From Balamuthia mandrillaris (Eukaryota; Discosea; Longamoebia; Balamuthiidae), in NCBI GenBank assembly GCA_031835245.1, contig JAVKOQ010000456.1:1-36025 (forward strand): 36,025 nucleotides of DNA, written 5' to 3'. A program made the position numbers and the translations under genes. The notes under the pieces were generated by a model that was given only the letters and a program-made list of their open reading frames with translations, did not search any database and was not told where the DNA came from. Below are positions 1 through 13,419 of the stretch, piece by piece; positions within the stretch are counted from its first letter, which is position 1; every line of letters begins with the position of its first letter.

Positions 1-54
<54 letters not shown>
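1..54. repeat. (GA)n microsatellite at window edge, in a TBCK intron
   Basis: Pure GA dinucleotide run from the first base of the window. It lies after the last visible TBCK exon (ends at 103), so it is (CT)n on the sense strand of that gene. The other end of the window also stops in GA repeats. Confidence 0.95.
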
Positions 55-60
<6 letters not shown>

Positions 61-1858
61 AAGACGATAGAAAGCAAAGAACAGGAATAAAGACAAATAA
101 ACCTCTTCGCTGTCGCTGCTGCCCTTTATGTCAGAAGAAACATTTTCGGTCTTAATGCGTAAAAGAGAGCACCTCAAAAAAGGCTTGACGACCCACTTTC
201 GCTTAGTAATGTGTTCAGCATGGTGCTCTCCAAAGTAAGGATGAGCCAAGATGAGCTCGGCAGTGCCTCTTTTGCCTGGGTCGCATTCCATGCACATGGC
301 AATTATCTCCTTGAAAGAGTGGCTCAACGAATGATAGCCTAAAAGAGTCGTTATCCAGGAGACAAAGGAAAAAAACCTCCCACAGAAAGAGAAGTACCAT
401 CCAATTGCTCCAGCCATTCTTCTTTGCGTATTTTGTGCCGAGCATGAAGCTGTGTTCGTTGCAACGTTCCCAGGCCCGAAGTTGCACTCTCCACAGATAA
501 CTGATGTGCCATTCCATTTTCGCTTGAACCATTAACCTACTCACCATCATTGTAAGTACAAACATTCATGTCGTCAGGGATGAAAGCAACAGACCTCTGA
601 CTGCTGCTGTTGCTCTCGCTCAATACTTTCATGCAAGTCATGACCGCATAGCTTCAGCACCTCCAACATCAGTCCCATCGTATTTTTCTGGCGGGAGAGG
701 TCCGGCCACAGAGGTCTTCCCACTAACATCTCCAGAACGATCATTCCCACTGACCAAATGTCTGCCGATGTGTGAGAGGGAGTTGTTGACATTGCTGCTC
801 CTGCTGCTTTCAAGAACTGGTTATCGGAAATGAAAGCGTGAGTGTCTCATAAATGAAGATTTGGGAGAATAAGAATCATTTTTGGATTGAAAAAAGGTAC
901 TCTGTTGTTCGAAAAGATGCGTGGGCCTAGTGCTATAACTTCAGGAGCCATATAAGCTGGTGACCTATTACCACGTTATCCAACACAGCATTGATAAAAG
1001 AGTAACAAGAGAAAGAAGATATTCAAAGAAAGCAAGAAAGAAGGGAAAGAAACAGAGACAGGGAACGCCTACCCGATGGCAAAAGAGACATCAGCCTTGC
1101 AGTACATGGCAGGACGAGTGGCCCAATTGGCATGAGGTCTAGTGATATGATACAACGCATAGTCGGCGAGTTTAACGTTACCCTGTTGTCATTTTTCGTT
1201 TACCGTTTGCTCTCAGCCGGAACCACGGAGAACAACAGAGAAACAAACAAACCTCATCGTCCAGCATGATGTTCGAAGGAGAAAGATTGCGGTGAGTGAT
1301 GCCGTATTCGTGCAGTTGGGAGAGGCCTTGCAGGATCTGAAAGGCATAGCGAGCCACCCGCTGCTCTGACATTCCGCTTTTTTTTTGTTTACCAACCAAG
1401 TAAGCGAAAGGGGCAGGCGAGCACAGCGAGAAACGTGTGAAACTCGGTACCTTCCAGTTTTTTTAAAGTGCTGGTCCATTTCTTTGCGAAGGGAGTGAGT
1501 GTAGTGTTCTGCAACCAAATAGATGCGTTCTGTTTGGTTGTTTGGTGGAGGGACAGATTTTTTGTTCGTTTCAGCGCGTAATAAAGAGAGAACAAGGAGG
1601 TTTTATGGTACCATGTTTTCCCTTCTTTACGTCGATGTAGCGACAGAGGTGGCGATGGTCAAGCAACGACTGAGGAAGAGCCTGAAAGCGATGGAGTGTG
1701 TTCCTTAAAGGGGAAGGGATGGCTTCGACGTCATGCTTCTCCCGTAAGGCAGCGTTGTGAGGCAGTGTTGGCTTCAGTGGGACCACAAAAGACTTGAGAC
1801 CAAAGCACAACTGAGAAGAAGCCGAAGCCGAAGCCAATGCCTCCGCCCCGTCTTTCAT
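1..1858 (-). CDS. TBCK: TBCK, N-terminal pseudokinase part (cut by left window edge)
   Basis: TBCK is a kinase-like/TBC/rhodanese protein linked to mTOR signalling and endosomal traffic. The window holds its first 407 residues. Exons: 1858-1612, 1529-1451, 1376-1253, 1182-1073, 964-901, 816-595, 536-398, 338-103; all phases agree. The start MKDGAEALASASASSQLCFG, the segment YIDVKKGKHE followed by VAEHYTHSL, YMAPEVIALG, and ADIWSVGMIVLEMLVGRPLW all align with animal TBCK. The catalytic loop reads HRNLSPSN, so the HRD aspartate is missing, and the DFG position reads ADY, so this is a pseudokinase as in other TBCKs. The lobe ends around ECDPGKRGTAELILAHPYF. The TBC and rhodanese domains should lie beyond the left edge, after an intron that is (CT)n on the sense strand. 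Identification is firm; exact borders of the exon at 536-398 are less certain. Confidence 0.9.
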
Positions 1859-2041
1859 CTCTCTCTTCTTGGTTCTTTTTCTTTCTTTCTTGCGATCTGA
1901 CCTTAATCATAAATGATCTTCATCCAATCAAAATTCAAAAAATAAGACAAAGCTGCAGCTGTTGTGAACAGCATGTACAGCAATACAGAAGCAAGGGGGG
2001 GGGGTGAAAAAAAATGAGAGAGAACCCGTTTGTTGGGTGAG
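1859..2041. other. Intergenic gap TBCK / GSDH-DOMON
   Basis: About 180 bases between the TBCK start and the stop of the next minus-strand gene. It must hold the 3' end of the dehydrogenase gene and the TBCK promoter. It contains a G9 run near 1996-2004 and no recognisable motif. Confidence 0.6.
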
Positions 2042-3885
2042 TTAAATAGCGAACGGCAAAATGAAGGTGGCAGAAGAAGAGGATTCAGCGGTGTCCAAGC
2101 TAAGCTCCACAGCAAGACGGCCGACAGAGTGGAAGGTATCAAAGCCCTGGGTACTGGGCGGTGCCATTGCCCAAATCATATAAATGGTATCGTTGAGATT
2201 AATGGCAAAGTCATTCTCATCTCCAGTCACCAACAGCCTCTCAAACGTGAATGCGGTATATTCGCCATCTCTAGAAGCAGATAACAACTGTTTTCGTAGT
2301 CAGAAACTTAAAGTAACAACTTGGGAATAGGAGATATACCATTACGTCTTGGCTATCATCCAGAGGAGGAACCTCGTTGGCAGTGCTGTAACGGTCTGTG
2401 ACACATCCAGATGAGCATTCATCATCGTCCAACAAAGCCTGAAGGTACAAAGGAAATGTTAGCTTTTTCCATTGTTTTGGCTTGAAAGAAAGAAGATTTG
2501 CAAACCAGAATCATATCAGCTTCGTTCATACCACGTCCAGAGGCAAGCGTTTTGAGACCAATTCCTATCCAACCATGAGTCTTGCCTCTAACAGTAAAAG
2601 CAATTTTATCTATAAAAGTTTTGTTAGCAGAACAAGAAGAAGAACAAGAAGAAGAACAAGAAGAAGAACAAGAAGAAGAACAAGAACAAGAACAAGAAGA
2701 CAAGCACAAGAAGACAAGAACAAGAACAAGAACAGCTCTCACTTACCTCCTTCTTCTTGTTCGGCGTCCAGAATCTCCCACTCGATGCGAATGGCTGAAT
2801 CACAAGAGATATAAAGTCCCGGTTCTATAGTTTCCTTCAATCCCAGTTCAGCACAAGATTGTGGATCTTCTTCGCCATCATCCACAACTCCAGTTGCTAT
2901 TATTATAAAAGTACAAACAGTTAGCTTCAAGCAAGAGATAAGGATAAAAGGACAGGGACAAACATACCGCACGCGTCAGAACCCTCTTCATCACAAAACA
3001 TTCTCCAAATCTTCCCATCGCTGTGAGTGATGAAAAAAATTTCTCCATCGGGATCTTCCGCGATGTGAGCTACATTGTTTAGGGGAGCGAGCTGCTCCAG
3101 TCCTGTTTCGGCTGCAGTCTCTGGTGTTGATCCACTATAAGATAACGCCCATACTCTGCAAATAATTGTAAGCAGTATCATGAGTGCGTATTCAATGAGA
3201 ATCGTCTATTTAAGGGATAAGACGTACTTGCTGGCCCAACACAAGTCAGCAAAGATGTATTTCCCAATCAGGTCGGGGATTTCAGTTCCACGATAAACAA
3301 CTCCACCAGTAACCGATCTACACGTATTGTCATCATCTTAAAGAAAATGAAGCTCGAGGTTAGAGCGAATAACATTACAAACCCTAATAAAGTGCTGTCA
3401 TACCTGCAAAAGAGTAGGAATGAATAGGTGAAATGTAGTCGTCGGCTGTTTTACCAACACATGGCGTTGGAACGGTGCCCTCAGCAGTTTCTGTCCAGCC
3501 GGCCAAGTTGTTGTAGTTCTCATAGCGAGTGAAAGTTCTGAAGCCCTCTCTGCAGTTCCAGCCATAGTTGCCTCCTTTCACGACGATGGAGATCTCCTCT
3601 TCTCTGCGTTGACCGACATCACCAGCCCACATCCATCCTGTCTCCCTATCAATACTGACCCTCCAAGGATTCCTAGGAGGTAGGGAGAACGATGAATATG
3701 AATACAAGTAAAAGAGCGTTCAACGAAGAATGGGGTGGAAGGATACCTAAAACCAAGAGCGTAGATGGTGGAATCTTGAAATGGGTTGTCGGAAGGAATG
3801 ATAAAGCCCTCGCCACTGCCAGGATTTGTTACATCCACACGATGAATCTTTCCTTTTAAGATAAGATAGTGTATATGCTTGCATC

Positions 3886-3927
<42 letters not shown>

Positions 3928-4962
3928 GAACCTAGTGGAGAATCCAAATTTTGGGCGTTGTTCCATTGATCACCACCACCGCCTCCATCGCCTTGACTCA
4001 CAAAAAGATAGACCTTGCCTCCCTCCTGTTGGAACAATATCTGGCCACCATTGTGGTTCTGAGAGTACCAGCCGAACAAAAACAAGTTAAACCTAACTAC
4101 ACAAAGCCAATATACTTTCCCTACGTACAGACTGAGGTTGGTCCCAAGGACCCAGGAGAGTATGAGTCGGCGCTGCAGCTGTTAACCACAACCACGGAGC
4201 GCACGATGTCGAGGAAGGGCGAGAAGAACAAAGAGGTGAAGAAGAAAAGGAAAAAAAAATCAAACGGACAACAGAGTCAATAGAGAAACCACAAAAAAGG
4301 TCAACATAGTTGAGAAGTAAAGTACCAGTCCCATCAACCTGAAGGGTTCCACGTTGCACAAGAGTATCACCAGCATTATTCGTGGAGAGAATGTAATAGT
4401 AGGAGGTGGAGGGCGAGTTGGTAGGGTCCCATGCCACCGGATGAAAGCCTGCCAGAGAAGGAAAACACACAGCCAACATAAGTTTGGGCACAGCCAAAAA
4501 AAAAACGCTGCGTGAAGTGTGTTGTTCAACGAACCGATGGAGAGAAGGCCTTGTTCTCCGTTGGCAGTGGCCACCGAGCCCGAAACGTCCAACCACACGG
4601 GACAGTCCTCTCTCTGTAGCGTTAGGGAAAGTTGGCTGTTGGTTGTGTGGGTGGTCAGGTTATTTTTTTTTTAAAAGACAGTTTTTGCGTCACACAAGAG
4701 TACAACGTACAAGGGACACTTGCGAACAAAGCCTTGGCGCTCCACCAAGTAGAAATGGTCGGTCTCTCCAGGAGCGAACTTCATGTCCAATGGACCCACA
4801 AACCCTCTTCCAAAAGAAGCGGATTAGCTGAACAGCGAGAGAGAGAGAGAGAGAGAGAGGGCATATGTACTCTCCAACGAGGTCATAGCGGACAGTGACA
4901 GAAAGGGTGAACCACACCGCCCAACCCAAGAGGAGCACCAACGGGAACCAACGAGTGACCAT
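2042..4962 (-). CDS. Secreted glucose/sorbosone dehydrogenase with C-terminal DOMON domain
   Basis: Predicted 611-residue extracellular oxidoreductase. Exons: 4962-4871, 4806-4711, 4611-4535, 4448-4326, 4178-4129, 4058-3932, 3852-3747, 3672-3404, 3336-3228, 3155-2968, 2896-2747, 2609-2506, 2438-2340, 2287-2042. A signal peptide starts [18 protein letters not shown]. Residues ~30-410 form the quinoprotein glucose/sorbosone dehydrogenase propeller: [38 protein letters not shown] (~147-152, the catalytic-histidine region), [15 protein letters not shown] and [10 protein letters not shown]. Residues ~460-611 form a DOMON domain. M491 (GRGMNEADM) and H583 (TFHSVGR) sit where haem-b-binding DOMON domains place their Met and His ligands. 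No transmembrane segment follows, so it is probably secreted. The family transfers electrons from sugars through PQQ; a haem domain could pass them on. The substrate cannot be read from sequence. Introns carry (CT)n and TTC/TTG arrays on the sense strand. Confidence 0.88.
2626..2737. repeat. AAGAAGAAC composite triplet array (intron of GSDH-DOMON)
   Basis: Imperfect tandem of AAG and AAC triplets on the plus strand, TTC/TTG on the sense strand of the host gene. It lies inside the intron 2746-2610, between the dehydrogenase linker exon and the first DOMON exon. Confidence 0.9.
3889..3924. repeat. (GA)n intronic microsatellite
   Basis: GA run in the intron 3931-3853 of the minus-strand GSDH-DOMON gene; (CT)n on the sense strand. 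Confidence 0.95.
4836..4860. repeat. (GA)n intronic microsatellite
   Basis: GA run filling most of the first intron (4870-4807) of the GSDH-DOMON gene; (CT)n on the sense strand. Confidence 0.95.
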
Positions 4963-5336
4963 TCTTTTGTCGGGAGTGACACCACCACACCAAAAAGTAC
5001 TGAAACGGATAACTGGTCAGGCAATTGCAAAAATAAATGGGTGATGATGCTGTTGATGAGGATGAGCTCTCATTCGTCTTTTTTTTGTGTTCGTTCGTTC
5101 CGCCCCGTTTCGGCTAAGCGGGGAGAGAGAGGAGGGGGAGTGGCAATAAAGAGCGGCAGGCGGCAGAGGATGATTGATGAATGATCACTTTTCTTTCTGC
5201 CAAGGAATTTCCTGCTAGTTTTCAGTCCGGTCGGGGCGTGGAAATTTCGTCTTGCTTAAATTTTTTCTTCGAAAAAGTACCGCAAAAAAATAAATAAAAG
5301 GAAAGCAGCGAAGGAGTCGTTAGCGGAAGAGAGAAG
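4963..5336. promoter_or_regulatory. Divergent promoter region GSDH-DOMON / MCM9
   Basis: 374 bases between two genes transcribed away from each other, so it should hold both promoters. It contains a small GC-rich inverted repeat (CCCCG at 5103-5107, CGGGG at 5119-5123), further G-rich boxes around 5130-5165, and A-rich sequence just before the MCM9 start. I see no convincing TATA box. Confidence 0.55.
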
Positions 5337-9538
<4,202 letters not shown>

Positions 9539-9775
9539 TCTATTTCGATCATATATTATCGATAATCTGACCGACATTTGAGATCATATCGACAAACATT
9601 CGCGAAAATTAAAAATATAAAATAAAGAAGAAAGAAAGAAAAATAAAACGTAAAAAACCCCAAAAAAAATTCAATTTGAGTGAAACAAAAAAAAAAGAAA
9701 AAGAAAACACACAGAGGGACAGAGCAAGTTCTTGTAGCAGTTTCGGTAGTGGTTGCTTGGTAGTGGAGGGTTGGT
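9539..9775. other. Intergenic gap MCM9 / ZZZ3
   Basis: 237 bases. It holds the MCM9 3' end with a possible poly(A) signal AATAAA at about 9621-9626, A-rich stretches, and a palindromic TTCGCGAA at 9599-9606 that resembles an E2F-type site upstream of ZZZ3. None of these is proven. Confidence 0.5.
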
Positions 9776-12700
9776 ATGGCGCAAGAGCAGCACCACCATG
9801 CGGCCAATACGGACGTGGTGACTGGTGGTGGCCACCACCCAGCTGCACTCTCCTCTCCGACGGCGCCCCTTTCGTCCGCCACCGTTTTGTGCGACACCAA
9901 TCAAACGCGTTCGTCTCAGACCACGGATTGCACTGATGGCGGCGGCTCCTCCCTTTTTGCGTCTTCCCTCCCTTTTTCACCACCGTCTGACGACGCTCCT
10001 TCTGTTGCTTGTCTGTCTTCGGCGTCACCCTCTTCCTCTTCTTCCCGGGCGTCTTCATCTTCTTCCGCCTCCTCGCTTGCCGGAGCGTTTCAGTCTACTG
10101 CGTCAACGGATAAACAACTGTCTCCGACTTCTGAAGCTTTCATCGATGAGCCTTGTTCCTCATCTGTAGAACCAACGTCAGAACCTCTCCCTCCACCTGT
10201 TTCTTCGCAGTCTTTATCAACATCGGCTTCGCCCCAACAAGAAATGACGAAAACGGAAGTACCACAATATGAAAAAGAGAAAGAAGAAGACGAGGAAGCG
10301 GAAGAGGAGGAGGCCTATTTCGAAGAGCGATCATGGAAAGACACGGAAGAGTAAAGTCAACCATTTTGTTCACATTTCTCTGCTCATCTACAAACACTGA
10401 TCACCTGTTCGTGGACTTGTTTTGTTTATATAGTTATGCCGTTCTAATAGAGACAATGGAACAGCTTCACGAACAGCGTATGCAAGCTCTCATCGACATG
10501 ACTCAGCTGAGTGTACTGAAGGAGACTTTTCTATCCGACCCCCTTACCCTTCTCAACCGCCTCCATTGCAACGTTTGTATTTCTTCCTGCTTTTGCTTTT
10601 TCTGCTGTTTCTCCGTTACTCCTTACAATTGCAACCAGCAGAGAGTAGAGGATTTTCCGCAACCTCAACACGTGGTGGAGTTGCCGGAGATAGACTTTTC
10701 AAAGTACGCCCACTATGCCGTTCATGACCAACCACTAAGCCATTACGTGGAACTCGCCCTTGACAACTACACTAGCTCATTGTCTTCCAGATCTTCAGTC
10801 TCTTCTTCTAGCCATCGCTCTTTTGGCAAGAAAATATCATCAACCAAGTCAAGTAAATTAGCTCCGAAGCACAGCAGTAGCACTAAGAAGAAGACAAAGA
10901 AGAAAGCGAAACTAACAGCATCAACCAAGAACAAACAAAAGAACTCTAGCGCTTTGAAGGATGGAACAGCTTCCGCTTCAGAGAGCAACAAGATGAAGGA
11001 AAGAGGAACACAAGCTGAAAAGACTAGCCGGTCACATGGTAATGAGAAGACGATTGTACATAACACAACAGGGAAGAAGAATGTATCGGTACATCCGAAA
11101 GTTCAAGTTAAGCAAGAAAAACTCTCAGATGGAGAACAAGAAGGAAGAGGAGAAGAACGGAAATCCCAAAACATGGGCAGTCAAGCAGGAGAAATCAAAC
11201 AAAATACCAACGCAAAGACAAACACTAAGAAGACGAGACGGAAAGATGCAAAACGGTCGAGTCATTCTTCTATGGGAGTCACAATCAAGCGAGAGAAAGG
11301 GGAGTCAAATGAGGATGAAGTAGTTAATATATGCGATGATTCTGACGAAGAAGTCAATCCACCCAAGCTACCGAATGAACAATTGGAACAGGTTCACTCT
11401 TATCCTCTCATTCTTATGTCCACACTTCTTTGCTCTCTATTTGTGCTGACTATCACACCAAAATAACATAGCCTAAACAAGAGGAGAAGGAGAAGGAGAA
11501 GGAAAAGGAACCAGAGGAAAAGGAAAAGGAGGAGAAGAAGGATAATAACGTCACAACAGAGAGCAATGCATTAGTTGACTCACAGCCATCTACCTATAAA
11601 AAAGCATGGAGCCAAGGGGAGATAAAACGGCTACAACAGCTGTTGATAGAATACCCAGAAGAACAAATAGCCTCCCACAGGTGGGAAAAGATCGCTCGTG
11701 CGCTTGGAAATCGCACGCCCCGCCAGGTATATACTCCGCTGAAAGTTTCGTGAGCTTCTGAACTACTCGAAGTTATTCAACTTTTTTCTTGCTATTACAG
11801 GTTGCAAGTAAATGTCAGAAATATTTTCTCAAACTTGCTATGGCGGGTCTTCCAGTGCCTGGCAAAGTTCCAAACGTGGAGGTATATTTCATTGATAGAG
11901 AGAGAGAGAGAGAGAGAGAAAAAACAACATTCTCAATATTGACAAACTGCAACATTTTTCAACAAAAAAAGGCGCACTTACAACGAAAGCGAAGAGAAAA
12001 GCTCAAAAAGGCTGCATCGAGGGCACAAAGTGCCGAGGTGACCTATTTCAAACCTCCTGTCGTTTATATGTCAGATGATGAAGATGATGCGCGGGCAACA
12101 GCTACTTCTGCAACAAATTTACCGACGAACAACAATCGTAACGATGTTATCGCCACGACTTCCGCAAAAACCACAAGCGATGATAACAATAACCGGTCCT
12201 CTAATGGAATGAGAAAAAGAAAAAAGGCTCCCTCGGGAGAGAAACGCAGAGACAATGAGGTTATCCTACGCAAGAAAGCAAAGAAACTTACGCAACACCA
12301 CGGCTTCAAGGTCTTTCCTCTACTTCTGATCTTATCTCTGTTCTCTTTGCCTTTTCTCTCTTCTCTCTTCTCCCTTCTTACACTTCTCCTCTATAAACCC
12401 ACAGTGCGCCTCATGTAAAAAAGAACCAATAGTAGGGATTAGGTGGCGTTGTAAAGACTGCGAAGCAGCATTCACAACAGCTAAAACCACAAACTCAAAA
12501 GTCGTATCCGCTCCACTTGGAGGAGCAGAAAGCAAACAAACGAAAGCGGATGGAAGTGCCAGCGAGTCATCCTCAACGTCAACACCTTCATCTAGCAAGC
12601 CATCTATGGCGGCGGCAGTGGTGGACTTGTGCGAGTCGTGCTACAAGAAGGGAACGTTTGAGAGTGGAAGTCACACGCGGCAGCACAACAACCGCTTCGT

Positions 12701-12821
12701 TCCCATCTCCTCCGCATCATCCGAAAGCGATTCGTTGGGCTTCTTCTATGACAGCGACTACCTGACCTTCGCCACGGAGAAACAGCCCAACTATCTCGAC
12801 CCCTCCTTCATGCCCTCCTGA
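9776..12821 (+). CDS. ZZZ3: ZZZ3, SANT/Myb and ZZ-finger subunit of the ATAC-type acetyltransferase complex
   Basis: In animals ZZZ3 is the histone-H3-reading subunit of the ATAC complex. Seven exons give 851 residues: 9776-10350, 10434-10572, 10642-11391, 11472-11726, 11801-11881, 11972-12310, 12405-12821. The first ~190 residues are Ser/Pro/Thr-rich and end acidic. QALIDMTQLSVLKETFL and PQHVVELPEIDF recall the animal region before the SANT domain. A lysine-rich linker follows. The SANT/Myb domain (~530-590) has IKRLQQLLIEYP, RWEKIARALGNRTPRQVAS and KYFLKLAMAGLPVPGKVPN, close to human ZZZ3. FKPPVVYMSDDED matches the next conserved block. The ZZ finger begins CASC at 714 and WRCKDC at 727-732 and closes with DLCESC (787-792) and H803/H807. 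About 45 extra Ser/Lys-rich residues split its middle loop. The C-terminal NYLDPSFMP matches the animal C-terminus. Confidence 0.92.
11897..11919. repeat. (GA)n in a ZZZ3 intron, purine on the sense strand
   Basis: GA run near the donor side of the intron 11882-11971 of the plus-strand gene. It is the one clear case where an intronic dinucleotide repeat is purine-rich on the sense strand. Confidence 0.9.
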
Positions 12822-13081
12822 TGATACCCCCTCCGAGGACCACAACCATAAGATCTGTCGCCCAGTTTGTACGCGTGTTGGTCTCTTTGTCTCTGCTTGT
12901 TGTTCCGCGGCGTGTTCGCGCAGAGGGGCAAACCATCAGCTGGCTAGTGTGGGAAAGAGCCAATAGGAAATCAAAAATTAAAACAAAAAAAAAAAACACC
13001 TTCTGGTGTCGTGATGAGCACCCTATGTGCAAACGAACAGGCCAATTTTTGTAGTACTTTTGGGTAGCAGCAACACAAGCG
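12822..13081. other. Intergenic gap ZZZ3 / RCC1-repeat gene
   Basis: 260 bases between two plus-strand genes, with an A12 run at about 12984-12996. I see no further motif. Confidence 0.6.
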
Positions 13082-13377
13082 ATGAGGCAAGTGCAGGGGC
13101 CAGCGATGAATCAGGCTGGCAGACGAGGACGCGTCTTCTGCTTCAGTCCTACTAACCGCTCGTTGCTTGCTGCTTACTCATCCTTCCACCATCGACCGCC
13201 GCAGCAAACATGGGGGTGGGCCTCCTCCTGGCGTACGATTGCAGCGGGTGGTGGTGCCGCCCTTTGCCTCGCTTACTACGCACGGGAACAGCCTTCCTTT
13301 CGCTCCGCCCTCGCTCAAAGCAGACCACCCACTGCCAAGCAAGCAGTACCTCCCTCCGCTGAAACTGTCCCTGGTTT

Positions 13378-13419
<42 letters not shown>

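Noticed and set aside
2042-2142. A C-terminal membrane segment for the GSDH-DOMON protein (hydrophobic frame at 1903-2142)
   Set aside because: The DOMON frame ends at a clear stop at 2042. The hydrophobic frame is a different one and lies beyond the stop.
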